Positions 35,164 to 45,934 are shown, counted from the first letter of the stretch. The stretch is 64,000 bases of DNA from Acidobacteriota bacterium (GCA_003385635.1 QQUY01000001.1:2581001-2645000); one strand, 5' to 3'. Numbers and translations are program-made. The notes: generated by a model not told the origin, from the letters alone.

Positions 35164-36936
35164 ATGTCTCCAATCGTTCGAGATGTTCACATCAACGTCA
35201 ACGGGCACGTGCTTTACGAACTCCTCTGCCGCGGCGATCATTGAAGCTTTCAGCTTTTGAGCAGTAGATTCCGCTTCCGCTTCAGCGCATTCGACCACGA
35301 TCTCGTCGTGAACGATGTTTACCAGCATCGCCGACGTCCCGCTTATCGATTTGTGGAGGATCGCCAACGCACGCTTTAAAATGTCAGCGCTCGTTCCCTG
35401 GATAGGCATGTTTTTGCCGTTCCGCCTTGTGGAAGAAACCTGCGCCTTCTGTTCCTCGTCGAAGCGGAACCGCGCCATTCTGCCGGAAGCCGTCCTCGCG
35501 GATCTTGTTTCCACAGCTCTTGATCCCGCGTCCCGCAGCCATTCGTCGAGTCCGCGGTAGGTCGCAAAGTACTTTCTGAGCACGTTTTCGGCCTCACGTT
35601 CCGAGAAACCCGTGATCAATGCAAGCCTCTGGGCCCCGATCCCGTACACGACCCCGAAATTGAGGCGTTTGGCAAAGGTCCTCTGTTCGGGAGTTACCTC
35701 GGACGGTTTCACCCCGAAGACCTGCGCAGCCGCTGACGCGTGGAAATCCGCGCCGGAACGGAACGCTTCGATAAACCTCTCGTCACGCGAGAATTCCGCA
35801 AGGATACGAAGCTCGATCTGCGAATAATCGGCGATTACAAGAGTGTTGCCGTCCTCCGCCCGGAAACACTTCCTGTACTCGGTTCCGTGTGGTATCTGCT
35901 GAAGATTCGGTTTCGAGCAAGAAAAACGGCCTGTAGGTGCTCCGATCTGCCGGAAATCTGCGTGGATGCGCCCGGTCCGCTCATCCACGAACTCAAGGAT
36001 GTTCTCGCCAAAACTCGTCAAAGACTTCGCAACTCCCCGGTATTCGAGCAGTTTCCCGACGACAGGATAATCCTTAACGAGCGGCTGCATCTGCCACCCA
36101 CGGGTTGTCTCAGGGATCGGAACGCCGAGATTTCGAAGCGCATCGGCGACCTGCGACTGTGAATCAAGGTTTATCTGGGCGGAGCCAAAAAGCGAAGCCT
36201 GAGCCACGCCTGCCGACAGCATCTCCTGAAGCTCGAAGGCGATACTTTCCTGCTCCTTTTTCACTATTGAGAGCTGCTCCCGCCAGCATTGCTGGTCGAT
36301 AAAGAAGCCGTTTAGCTCCATACGCGCGACGGGAGTTACGCAGTCGAACTCGATCTTCGCCGCACCTTCAAGGCCGTCCGACTGCAGCCTTTCGGCAAGC
36401 TTCTCGCGGAGCGGGACCATTATCGCGGCATCTTTCGCGGCGTACTCGATCTGCGAGTCGGAAAGTGTCTCGGCGGTCCAGTCGCTTATCTGCTCGCTCT
36501 TGTCCACCTCAGTTCCAAGAAAGAACGAAGCCACGTCCGCAAGCGAGTGCCTCCGGTCCTGATCGCCCGCGGCGATCAGCTGACTTGCGATCATCGTGTC
36601 GAATGTTCCGCCCACGTCGACACCCAGATGATGGCCAACCCACTTCGCGTCAAACTTCGCATTGTGTGCGATCTTCACAGGCCTTTCCGCCGCGAGAAGT
36701 TTGCGAAGCGGTTCAAGTTCGCGACACGCCGATAGATTTCCGAACCTGTGAAACTTCAAAAGGTCCACGACTATCGTGTTCCTTCCATTGCTAAGCTGGA
36801 CGAGCCTCAAGATCCCGTCGAACGGATCAAGCTCGCTTGTTTCGGTATCAAATCCGAGGTACTTCTCTCCCGAGAGATCTGCACAGGCTTCGCGCAGTTT
36901 CTCGGCATCTTCGATCAACTGAAAATAAACTTCCAT
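35161..36936 (-). CDS. Bifunctional 3'-5' exonuclease / family A DNA polymerase
   Basis: Protein of 591 residues. A proofreading exonuclease (about 1-190) has Exo I FDTETSE (Asp30, Glu32), Exo II NAKFD (Asp96) and Exo III YAAKD (Tyr165, Asp169), all intact. The polymerase (about 200-591) has motif A DYSQIELR (Asp370), motif B from RTFAKRLNFGVVYG (Arg419, Phe427, Tyr431) and motif C VHDEIVVE (Asp544). The 5' nuclease domain of E. coli-type PolA is absent and the frame leaves no room for it. Similar short PolA enzymes occur in phages and some Acidobacteriota; a second PolA elsewhere in the genome is possible. It is divergent from the RNase E/G gene. Confidence 0.93.
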   Translation of the reverse strand: MEVYFQLIEDAEKLREACADLSGEKYLGFDTETSELDPFDGILRLVQLSNGRNTIVVDLLKFHRFGNLSACRELEPLRKLLAAERPVKIAHNAKFDAKWVGHHLGVDVGGTFDTMIASQLIAAGDQDRRHSLADVASFFLGTEVDKSEQISDWTAETLSDSQIEYAAKDAAIMVPLREKLAERLQSDGLEGAAKIEFDCVTPVARMELNGFFIDQQCWREQLSIVKKEQESIAFELQEMLSAGVAQASLFGSAQINLDSQSQVADALRNLGVPIPETTRGWQMQPLVKDYPVVGKLLEYRGVAKSLTSFGENILEFVDERTGRIHADFRQIGAPTGRFSCSKPNLQQIPHGTEYRKCFRAEDGNTLVIADYSQIELRILAEFSRDERFIEAFRSGADFHASAAAQVFGVKPSEVTPEQRTFAKRLNFGVVYGIGAQRLALITGFSEREAENVLRKYFATYRGLDEWLRDAGSRAVETRSARTASGRMARFRFDEEQKAQVSSTRRNGKNMPIQGTSADILKRALAILHKSISGTSAMLVNIVHDEIVVECAEAEAESTAQKLKASMIAAAEEFVKHVPVDVDVNISNDWRH

Positions 36937-37470
36937 CGTGTCTACACAATCCCGGCAACGGGATTCGGGGGCTCGAGATCCGTATGCGGAGCTGGCGGGA
37001 ACTGTCGGCTTTGTCCGAATGATAACGCCAAACCTTCAAATGAAGAAGTCGGCTTGAAGCCGCGTGCCAGCTTTTGTGAATGCGCCAAAAGGGCTATACT
37101 GAATTCGATTCGTCCTTGTGAATCCAATTGAAAAGGACGAAACGAAAGGATTTTTGAAGCAGTTAAGTTGAGAGAACGGATTTTCCGCGGGTCGAAGCGC
37201 TACAAGAGATTAGACCAGTCGCTCCCCGCAAACAAAAGCAAGAGAAGACTGCTTTTATACAAACGATTCCCGCATCTGCTTTAACCAGCTTTTGCACAAT
37301 TAGTCATTCCCGACAATTGAAGAACTGTATCCATACAAGGTCTTAGGGAGTAGGTCTATAAAAGCCTTAGGTGTATCTTCTCGTCCGGCGAATCAGATTT
37401 CGCCCGGAATTCCCTCCGTTCGCGCGCTCAGCATTCCTGCCAACATCCTTTCCCAAGGAAATTTTCAAAT
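36937..37470. promoter_or_regulatory. Divergent control region between polymerase and RNase E/G genes
   Basis: A 534-base gap with no supportable gene. A perfect inverted repeat, TTCGTCCTT at 37109-37117 and AAGGACGAA at 37133-37141 with a 15-base loop, may end transcription or fold in a leader. About 330 bases then precede the RNase E/G start, long enough for a structured 5' UTR; RNase E genes are known to autoregulate through their leader, but no specific motif is shown here. AAGGA lies about 11 bases before the ATG at 37471. Confidence 0.5.
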
Positions 37471-40107
37471 ATGTCAAAAGAAATGATCATCAGCGTCAAC
37501 GGACGCGAGAAGAAGATCGCCATCCTGGACAACGGCCAGGTGACAGAGTTTTACATCGAAAGAGACGAAGAGAACGCCGGTATTGTTGGCAACATATACA
37601 AGGGCAAGGTCCAGAGGGTTCTGCCCGGAATGCAGTCCGCATTCGTGGACATCGGGCTCGAGCGCGACGCTTTCCTTTATGTCTCGGACTTCTTCGACGA
37701 AGAGGAGGAGATCGAACGGATCGTTCTCGCCAAGTCGAAGGAAGAGAAATCACCGGAGGAAGCTGATAAAGAGGCGACCGACCATATCGAGCGTCAGCGT
37801 TTAAAGCGCGAGAAAGAGATGGAAGACGCTCAGGAACGTGCGGAAATCGACGAACGCACTACTGAAGGAGGCGACAAAGAAGACGAGAAGAAGCAGACTC
37901 GTGGTCGTGGGAGCAGATCGCGTAAGAAGTCCGAAACGCAGGAAGAAACGGTTCCGGAAGAAAAAGAAGAGAAGCCAAAACGCGGTCGCCGCGGTTCCAG
38001 TTCGAAAAGGAAAGAAGAAGAGAAGGACGAACCAAAGCACGAGAACGTGCTTGAGGTTGCTGACATCGATTTCGGAGATTCCGACTTTGAGAGGATCGTC
38101 GATGAAGATGCTGATACCGGCGAAATGCTCAAGGACGCGATGATGCAGGAGGCGATCATCGACAACGTCCGCTCGATCGAGTTCGACATGGAGGAATCGA
38201 GCGAGTTTGCAGAAGTAGGTTCGCTTCTCGATTCGGTTTCCGACTTTGGCAACGGCTTTGAGCGGGTTGCGGACGAAGAAGAGGAAGAGCAAGGCCAGAG
38301 GCCCCAGAAGTCATCCCGGCGTCGAAGCACCTCTAAATCGACGAGGAAGACCACTTCCAGATCACGAAAAAAGGCAGAGCACGACGAAGCGGAAGAAAAG
38401 GCCGAGGAAGAAAAGCCGAAAAAGGCGCCCCGCAAACGAAAGTCAATGACTTCGCGCTCGAAGAAGGCGGACGATGCTGAAGCGGATGCAAAAGAAACGT
38501 CGGATGACGACAAGCCCTCAAGAAAGAGTTCGACCCGTTCGCGTTCCTCGCGTTCCAGGAAGTCGACTACTTCGAAGCGATCTACACGTACGAAGAAAAC
38601 CGATCCGATCCCGGACGGCGAGGCAAGCGTTTCTGATTCTGAGGACGTTTCGGAAATGGCCGCAAGGCGCGGCAGTCGCGGCGGCCGGAGAAAGAGCGAG
38701 TCCGGTGCGGGCAAGGCTCCAGTGAAATCGAAAACGCACACCGACAAAGGCTACAAGACCACTGACGCTGAACAGCCCATCGTCGCCGACGACGCGATCG
38801 CACAGGCCGAGTTCAAGAAACCACGAGGACGCCGAGGCGGAAACAGCGGCGGAGGCCGCGGACGGTCCCGTAGAAGCGGAAAAGGTCATCCGAAGATCAC
38901 GGACCTTCTCAGTCAGGGCCAGGAGATCCTTGTTCAGATCGCGAAGGAACCGATCGCCAAGAAAGGCGCTCGGATCACCTCTCATATCGCATTGCCGGGA
39001 AGATTCCTGGTTTATATGCCCACGATCGAGCACCTAGGCGTATCCAGAAAGATCGATTCGTCTAAGGAAAGAGGAAGGCTGCGGTCGATAATCTCAAAGA
39101 TCGTGTCGAATGAAGATGTTCCTTCCGGCGGATTCATCGTCAGAACGGCAGGAGTCGGCAAAAGCGAGTCGGAACTTCGCGACGATGCCCGTTATCTCCT
39201 GAACACCTGGTACGACATCCGGTCGGACGCCGAGACTGCGAAATCGCCGGCTGTCATCCACCAGGATCTGGACATTATCCTGCGTCTGCTGCGAGACCAC
39301 CTGTCCGATGACTTTAACGCTATTCGTGTTGATTCGGAGGAGGAGTACCTGCGGATCATCGAATTCATCAACCGGATTCAGCCGGCGTTGGTCAAGCGTG
39401 TCAAGTTCCACACTCTCGACGAGCCGATCCTGGACTCGTACGGCGTTTCCGAAGAAATAGACAAGGCCCTTAAACATAGGGTTTGGCTGAAGTCGGGCGG
39501 ATACCTGGTGATTAATCAGACCGAAGCGCTTATCGCTATCGATGTCAATACCGGCAAGTTCGTCGGCAAGGGTAATGCGAGGCTCGAGGACACTATCACG
39601 AAGACCAATCTGGAAGCGGTCAACGAAATAGCCAGGCAGATCCGTCTGCGTGATCTTGGCGGGATCATCGTGCTAGATCTGATCGATATGGAGGACCGTG
39701 GGAACCGGAAGAAGGTGCTCCAGGCCCTGCAGGAAGCGCTTCAGGCTGACAAATCGCCAACAAAGGTACTCTCGTTCAACGACTTCGGCCTGATCATAAT
39801 GACCCGAAAGCGCGTCAAGCAGTCGCTTGAAAGGACGCTCTGTTCACCGTGCGACTACTGCGAGGGGGCCGGATGGATCAAGTCGGCGCAGACGATCTGT
39901 TATGAAGTGCTTGAAGAAGCAAGAAGGATCTCCAAGGGCCTCAGCGATGTGAGGGAGACAACTTTGAGGGTTCATCCGGAAGTTGCAAGCGCCCTGCGCA
40001 AAGAAGAGAGGACGATTCTTGACGAGATCGAAGCATACCTGGGACCGGTGGACCTTACCGCGGACAAGAGCCTGCACCAGGAGAAATTCGCGTTCGCGTT
40101 TGTGTAG
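37471..40107 (+). CDS. Rne/Rng family ribonuclease with large insertion in the S1 domain
   Basis: Endoribonuclease of the RNase E/G family, 878 residues. The S1 domain begins normally (VGNIYKGKVQRVLPGMQSAF, about 39-58, to FLYVSDF at 68-74). It is interrupted by about 400 disordered, charged residues (75-473) and resumes at KITDLLSQGQEILVQI (475-490). The catalytic core is intact: Asp691 in IAIDVNTGKF, Asp736 in LDLIDM and the zinc link CDYCEGAG (Cys794, Cys797). There is no long C-terminal scaffold as in E. coli RNase E; the insertion may take that role. The insertion has acidic blocks and SR/RGG-like patches (SRSSRSRK, RGRRGGNSGGGRGR) that could bind RNA. Confidence 0.93.
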   Translation: MSKEMIISVNGREKKIAILDNGQVTEFYIERDEENAGIVGNIYKGKVQRVLPGMQSAFVDIGLERDAFLYVSDFFDEEEEIERIVLAKSKEEKSPEEADKEATDHIERQRLKREKEMEDAQERAEIDERTTEGGDKEDEKKQTRGRGSRSRKKSETQEETVPEEKEEKPKRGRRGSSSKRKEEEKDEPKHENVLEVADIDFGDSDFERIVDEDADTGEMLKDAMMQEAIIDNVRSIEFDMEESSEFAEVGSLLDSVSDFGNGFERVADEEEEEQGQRPQKSSRRRSTSKSTRKTTSRSRKKAEHDEAEEKAEEEKPKKAPRKRKSMTSRSKKADDAEADAKETSDDDKPSRKSSTRSRSSRSRKSTTSKRSTRTKKTDPIPDGEASVSDSEDVSEMAARRGSRGGRRKSESGAGKAPVKSKTHTDKGYKTTDAEQPIVADDAIAQAEFKKPRGRRGGNSGGGRGRSRRSGKGHPKITDLLSQGQEILVQIAKEPIAKKGARITSHIALPGRFLVYMPTIEHLGVSRKIDSSKERGRLRSIISKIVSNEDVPSGGFIVRTAGVGKSESELRDDARYLLNTWYDIRSDAETAKSPAVIHQDLDIILRLLRDHLSDDFNAIRVDSEEEYLRIIEFINRIQPALVKRVKFHTLDEPILDSYGVSEEIDKALKHRVWLKSGGYLVINQTEALIAIDVNTGKFVGKGNARLEDTITKTNLEAVNEIARQIRLRDLGGIIVLDLIDMEDRGNRKKVLQALQEALQADKSPTKVLSFNDFGLIIMTRKRVKQSLERTLCSPCDYCEGAGWIKSAQTICYEVLEEARRISKGLSDVRETTLRVHPEVASALRKEERTILDEIEAYLGPVDLTADKSLHQEKFAFAFV

Positions 40108-40139
40108 CTCGCGGGGTTGACGAGTTAATTTAGTGTAGT

Positions 40140-40166
40140 GGCGGGGCTTGTCCCCGCCTTTCTTTT
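40140..40166 (+). terminator. Rho-independent terminator after RNase E/G
   Basis: Perfect 7-bp stem GGCGGGG / CCCCGCC with loop CTTGT, followed by TTTCTTTT, 32 bases after the stop codon. Confidence 0.85.
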
Positions 40167-40174
40167 AAACCTAA

Positions 40175-40383
40175 GAAGTAAGGAAGATTTGATCCTCTTT
40201 TACGCCGGAGGCGTATCGGATATTAGCCCGGAGCAAGCGGAAGGCGCAGCCCCGGGTGACGTCACAAACTGTTTTTGCACGCCGAAGGTGTGCGGCTTAT
40301 GCCTCCGGCATAAAAAGAAGTAAATTCGACAAAAATCAGTCAACTCACGAGACTCAGCCAACTCGCCAAACTCATTCAATTCA
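40175..40383. repeat. GC-hairpin words and 9-bp array downstream of RNase E/G
   Basis: Short palindromic words (ACGCCGGAGGCGTA, GCCCGGAG...CCCCGGGT, ATGCCTCCGGCAT) occupy about 40200-40315. From about 40339, nonamers of the AACTCA type (GTCAACTCA, CGAGACTCA, CCAAACTCA, TTCAATTCA) run to 40383. The last TCA forms the TGA stop of the next minus-strand gene. Confidence 0.65.
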
Positions 40384-41190
40384 CAGCTTCAGTTTCTTCC
40401 TCAGCTTCTTCGGATCGGATGGTTTGACAAAGATGTCGGAAGGAACTCTCCGGTTGAAGTCCATCGACTCGTACGTCGCTCGGTAGACGTGCACATCATT
40501 AGTATATCGATCAACCACGGATGGATAGAGAATGCCGCCGCTCGTTAGAAATCGGGCGTACCGTATCTCCTCCGACAATTCCTCGTCGACGGAGTTCATA
40601 GTCGCAAAGACCGTCTTCATAGGTAGTCCGTCGTCCTCGAACTCGTACTCGACCCAGAAGCCGTCCTCGAATTCAAGGCGCACCACATCGTTGCGCTTGC
40701 CAAGCGTTGAAGGCCTTCTGCCGACATAACTTAGCTCTGCATCGTCCTTCCATACACCACGCAACAGGTGGTCATAATGCGTGCGGAGAGCGGTCTTAAA
40801 GCCGTCGATCTGCTGTTCGGTCTGATCCCCGAAAGATTCCAGATGCTCCTCATAGATCCAACCAGTGTCGCCGGTGTTGACCTGAACCGTTTTCGACCCT
40901 CGCTCTTCGAAATCTGTCCTTTCCCGGTCCGGAAAGACGATGATGTCGATGAACGACATATACGCCCCGATCCCGCCTTTCTGCAGCAGGCTAAATTTTC
41001 CCTCGCCTACCGAATTCATCGCGTTCAGGTACGCCTGTCCGCCGAGCTTTGCTACGGCCCGCGCCATGACTTCTTCTGCTTTGTCGATCTGCGGATCGGG
41101 TTTGACCGGCGTCTGGGCCCCGACAAGGGAGTAAAGCAAGAGTACCGCCGGCAGCAACGCCATTTGAAAACTTCTTCTTCCGAACTTCAT
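40381..41190 (-). CDS. Exported protein with LolA-like fold (tentative)
   Basis: Protein of 269 residues with a signal peptide (about 1-27, LLLYSLVGAQ). The mature part has VMARAVAKLGGQAYLNAMNS and then a long antiparallel beta pattern with repeated WxY/VxYxF segments, as in outer-membrane lipoprotein-sorting-like proteins of Acidobacteriota. ATG at 41190 starts the signal peptide; upstream in-frame codons overlap the clp terminator and are unlikely to be translated. Function is unknown. Confidence 0.72.
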   Translation of the reverse strand: MKFGRRSFQMALLPAVLLLYSLVGAQTPVKPDPQIDKAEEVMARAVAKLGGQAYLNAMNSVGEGKFSLLQKGGIGAYMSFIDIIVFPDRERTDFEERGSKTVQVNTGDTGWIYEEHLESFGDQTEQQIDGFKTALRTHYDHLLRGVWKDDAELSYVGRRPSTLGKRNDVVRLEFEDGFWVEYEFEDDGLPMKTVFATMNSVDEELSEEIRYARFLTSGGILYPSVVDRYTNDVHVYRATYESMDFNRRVPSDIFVKPSDPKKLRKKLKL

Positions 41191-41216
41191 AAGTTTACTG
41201 ATGCAATCAAATCGAT

Positions 41217-41256
41217 AAAAGGCTCCGGAGAATGTTATCACCGGAGCCTTTTGCCT
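41217..41256 (-). terminator. Terminator after the Clp ATPase gene
   Basis: Perfect inverted repeat AAAAGGCTCCGG / CCGGAGCCTTTT with a 12-base loop. On the minus strand the stem is followed by TTTTATCG. It lies 22 bases beyond the clp stop and could work in both directions. Confidence 0.88.
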
Positions 41257-41277
41257 GAGAAATGGGAGCGCTTCAAC

Positions 41278-43560
41278 TTAATTCAGACTGAACGATTCTT
41301 TAGGATTCACGACGATCTCTTCGTTTTCGTCGACATCGACGACAAATGCTTCGGCCTTTTTCCAGAGACCCGTGATCGGAAGCTTCACCTTTTGATCGAT
41401 GTGGCGCTTCAGGAACCTGGCTCCGTAAGCAGGGCTGAACCCCTTGAGCGTCAGCAGGTCGATCGCCTCGTCGGTTACTTCGATCTCCTTGCCCTGTTTC
41501 TCCATATGCCGTCGGACCTTTTCGAGATAGAGTTTGGCGATCTCCTTCACCTCGTCCATAGTGAGCGGCGAGAATACGATGATCTCGTCTATACGATTTC
41601 TGAACTCGGGCGAGAACCTCTGTTCAGCAGCCTTCAGCACATCATTCTTGATCGCCGGAATATCGCCCAGTGACTTCATTCCAAATCCGAGAGGCTTTTC
41701 GTACTTCTTGAAATTGTCCGAACCTAGGTTTGAGGTCATTATCACGATCGCGTCCGAAAGATAAACTCTCTTGCCGCGTCCGTCGGTCAGCCATCCCTCG
41801 TCAAACGCCTGCAGAAACAGGTTCATTAGATATGGCGATGCCTTCTCGACCTCATCCAGCAGCAGGACAGTGTACGGATTTTCTCGAAGCTGCTCTGTAA
41901 GGATGCCTCCGCGTTCGCTGCCTACGATGCCTCGCGGCATTCCGATCAGCTTCTCGATTCCGACTGTTCCGTCACCGTATTCGGACATATCGATGCGGAC
42001 CATCTTCTCCTCGTCGCCGAACATGAACTCGGCTACAGCCTTTGCTAGCTCGGTCTTGCCGACCCCGGTCGGTCCAAGGAAAAGCAGTACGCCGTCCGGC
42101 GTGTAATGGCTTTCCTTCAGAGGCCCCTTGTTAAGCCTCAATCGTTCTGCTACTGCCCTGACCGCATCCTTTTGCCCGACGACGCGCTTCGCAAGCTCCT
42201 TTTCCATCGTCGAGAACCTGTCGGAGGTGTCGCGATAGATCATATCCTTGGGAATTCTGGATTCCTGAGATATGACGTCCACAATATGTTCGGGCTTCAC
42301 AACGGCCTTTTTAGGCTCGTTGATCTCGACCTTCACAGAGGCGGTATCAAGCCATCCGATGGCCTTGTCCGGAAGATGCAAGTTTCGGATGTACTTGGGA
42401 GACATCTCAAGAGCCATGTTGATGGCCTCGTCAGAGATCTTCACAGAGTAGTTCTTTTCAAGCCTCGGTCTTACGCCGAGAAGTATCTGGCGAGTTTCAT
42501 CCAAGGAAGGCTCCAGGACCTTCACAAGCCGGAAACGCCTCGCCAGAGCCTCGTCCTCAGCGATGTACTCCTTGTACTCGGTAAGAGTCGTTGCGCCTAT
42601 GATCCTGAGCTCGCCTCTCGCAAGAGCGGACTTGAACATGTTAGCCGCGTCAGAAGAAGTCCCGAGAGCTGCACCCGCCCCTATGATCGTGTGCGCCTCG
42701 TCAATAAAGAGAATGATGTTCTCTTTCTCTTTCACTTCGTCGATAACGCCCTTGATCCTCTCTTCGAACATTCCGCGGAGCATCGTGCCGGCAACCATTC
42801 CGCCCATCTGCAGCTGAACGATATGCGCATTCTTAAGTCGTGCGGGAACATTGTCCGGCTCCAGCTCGATCATCCGCGCAAGGCCTTCAGCGACCGCGGT
42901 CTTGCCGACGCCCGGTTCGCCGACAAGCATCGGCGAGTTTGAACGCTCTTTGTGCGAAAGGATCTCCACCATCTGGCGGATCTCTTTTTCACGTCCGATG
43001 ACGGGTGGCAGCTTGTCCTCGCGGGCCATCTTGTTGAGCGAGACGCCGAAATGCTTTAGGTATGAAGGCAGTTCGTATTTCTTCTTAATCCTTTCGGCTT
43101 CTTTCTCTTGATTTCTTATGCGGCTTGTCGCCGTCTGGGAAAGGTCCTCGTGACCGATGCCCAAATTCTGGAGTATGTCGTTGAGCACACTTCGCTCGTC
43201 GTTCGACAAGACGTAAAAGATGTCACTGGATTCAATGACCCTTCGACCCTGGGAGCGGGCGCGATCCATCGCGCGTTTGAATAGTTCCGTCGTTTCCGGA
43301 GCGATCCGGAAGCCCTTGCCCGTATGCTGGCGTCCTCCCTCAACTCGTTTTTCGATCAGGAGCTTTACCGATCGCGGGTCGACCGAAAGGTCACGCATTG
43401 TAGAGTTGAACAGGTCTTCTTCTTCATCGGCAAGCGATTGCAGAATATGCCCGACAGACACGTAATTCTGATCGCGCCTTTGAGACTCATCCAGCGCAGA
43501 TTGCAGGATCCTCCTGCCACTGTCGCTGAACTTGTCCTTGTAAGCTTCGATATCTGCCAT
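41278..43560 (-). CDS. ATP-dependent Clp protease ATP-binding subunit (ClpC/ClpA type)
   Basis: Hexameric unfoldase of 760 residues. The N-terminal double repeat (about 5-145) binds substrates or adaptors. AAA1 has Walker A GEPGVGKT (214-221) and Walker B ILFIDEAH (283-290); AAA2 has Walker A GPTGVGKT (496-503) and Walker B VLLLDE (565-570). LGF at about 624-626 sits where ClpC/ClpA carry the ClpP-docking loop (VGF/IGL), so it can probably feed ClpP. The space between AAA1 and AAA2 leaves no room for a ClpB-type middle domain, and no UVR motif is visible, which favours ClpA-like over ClpC. No clpP or clpS gene is nearby. Confidence 0.92.
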   Translation of the reverse strand: MADIEAYKDKFSDSGRRILQSALDESQRRDQNYVSVGHILQSLADEEEDLFNSTMRDLSVDPRSVKLLIEKRVEGGRQHTGKGFRIAPETTELFKRAMDRARSQGRRVIESSDIFYVLSNDERSVLNDILQNLGIGHEDLSQTATSRIRNQEKEAERIKKKYELPSYLKHFGVSLNKMAREDKLPPVIGREKEIRQMVEILSHKERSNSPMLVGEPGVGKTAVAEGLARMIELEPDNVPARLKNAHIVQLQMGGMVAGTMLRGMFEERIKGVIDEVKEKENIILFIDEAHTIIGAGAALGTSSDAANMFKSALARGELRIIGATTLTEYKEYIAEDEALARRFRLVKVLEPSLDETRQILLGVRPRLEKNYSVKISDEAINMALEMSPKYIRNLHLPDKAIGWLDTASVKVEINEPKKAVVKPEHIVDVISQESRIPKDMIYRDTSDRFSTMEKELAKRVVGQKDAVRAVAERLRLNKGPLKESHYTPDGVLLFLGPTGVGKTELAKAVAEFMFGDEEKMVRIDMSEYGDGTVGIEKLIGMPRGIVGSERGGILTEQLRENPYTVLLLDEVEKASPYLMNLFLQAFDEGWLTDGRGKRVYLSDAIVIMTSNLGSDNFKKYEKPLGFGMKSLGDIPAIKNDVLKAAEQRFSPEFRNRIDEIIVFSPLTMDEVKEIAKLYLEKVRRHMEKQGKEIEVTDEAIDLLTLKGFSPAYGARFLKRHIDQKVKLPITGLWKKAEAFVVDVDENEEIVVNPKESFSLN

Positions 43561-43750
43561 AAAATGTCTCTCTTAATGTTGGTCAACCGATGTGATGCGA
43601 GGACTGGGCGATCAACTGCCTATTGAGAATGATACCAAATGGGATTCGGCTCGAAAAGCAAAAGATCCCACGACCTCAGCACACAGAACGGCGTCTACAG
43701 GTTTACGTTTGTGGTTGCGGATTCGTTTCCCTGAAGGTGGCGGATTCGGA

Positions 43751-44182
43751 TCAATAGGCGTTCGGCGCCGCTTTTTCCATCCATCTCTCGGGGTGTTTCA
43801 ACCCTGTAAATCCGTATTTCTCGTAGAGTTTATGGGCATCGCGGGTGGCAAGGACCCAACGGCGGAATCCCTGGAGGTCGGGATGGCCGATGATCACCTC
43901 CATCAGCCATTTTCCCAATTCCTTTCCTTGGTGACCGGGAAGAATGAAGACATCCCCAAGGTAGGCGAAAGTGGCAAAATCGGTCACGACCCTCGCAAAA
44001 CCGACCTGCGATCCACCTTCGTAGACACCAAAACAAAGTGAATTCTCGATGGCAGTCTCGGTTTCGGCCCTTAAACGTTCCCTCGCCCAGTACGATTCTT
44101 CCGACAGGTATTCGTGGATTACCTCGATCTGAAGCTGTTCACGGTCGGTCGAGATCGAGTAGCCGTTTTTCTCCCATTCCAT
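43751..44182 (-). CDS. GNAT family N-acetyltransferase
   Basis: Protein of 143 residues with the GNAT core: central strand LGDVFILPGHQGKELGKWLM carries the acetyl-CoA pyrophosphate loop HQGKELG, and the C-terminal YEKYGFTGL is the usual GNAT ending. The substrate is unknown. ATG at 44182 (MEWEKNGYSIS) is preferred, as family members begin about here; an in-frame start nine codons upstream is possible. Confidence 0.85.
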   Translation of the reverse strand: MEWEKNGYSISTDREQLQIEVIHEYLSEESYWARERLRAETETAIENSLCFGVYEGGSQVGFARVVTDFATFAYLGDVFILPGHQGKELGKWLMEVIIGHPDLQGFRRWVLATRDAHKLYEKYGFTGLKHPERWMEKAAPNAY

Positions 44183-44193
44183 TGACACGATTT

Positions 44194-44397
44194 TCACCAC
44201 AGAGAGCACAGGGCGCGCAGAGACCTTTTCGGAATGCGTTTATTCACAGAACCATCTTCTTCTGTCTTTTCCGAGCACTTCACCCGTGACATGGACCCCT
44301 CGTCGATTTGCTCTATCTCAAGCTTGAAGTTCCAAGTCAGGAATTGGAAATCCGAAAAATCTCCGTGCTCTCTGTGTTCTCCGTGGTCGTACTTCTT
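44194..44397. repeat. Inverted repeat of CCACAGAG / CTCTGTG words
   Basis: Left arm CACCACAGAGAGCACAGG at about 44197-44214 and right arm CTCCGTGCTCTCTGTG...CCGTGGT at 44361-44388 are degenerate inverses built from 9-bp words. The right arm ends about ten bases before the enolase stop codon. Confidence 0.7.
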
Positions 44398-44398
44398 T

Positions 44399-45706
<1,308 letters not shown>

Positions 45707-45903
45707 TCAATGATCAGGTATCAACTTGTGGATCGTGAATTGAGAACTGTTTAGCGGCGGGCTTGCCCGCATATTCTTGTTGGAACGAACCAAACCTCTT
45801 CAGCCCGTTACGATCGGCACAACCCATGGACAGCCACATCATTGCTTCTCTTTCAGCTAAATCTAACGCCTTGCCGTTTCAAAAACAATCGGAGGTTTAA
45901 AAC

Positions 45904-45934
45904 GAAAAGACCCGGCCCAGGAACCGGATCTACT
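45904..45934 (-). terminator. Probable terminator of the CorC-like / small exported protein pair
   Basis: On the minus strand, stem AGATCCGG / CCGGGTCT (one mismatch) with loop TTCCTGGG is followed by TTTCGTTTT, about 20 bases after the stop at 45953. Confidence 0.6.

Noticed and set aside
36937..37131. Short plus-strand frames upstream of the RNase E/G gene
   Set aside because: Overlap the divergent promoter region, lack ribosome sites and domains.
37830..38747. A 305-residue open frame on the minus strand inside the RNase E/G gene
   Set aside because: It is the complement of a low-complexity region of charged codons; Ser/Phe-rich and without domain. The S1 and catalytic motifs confirm the plus-strand gene.
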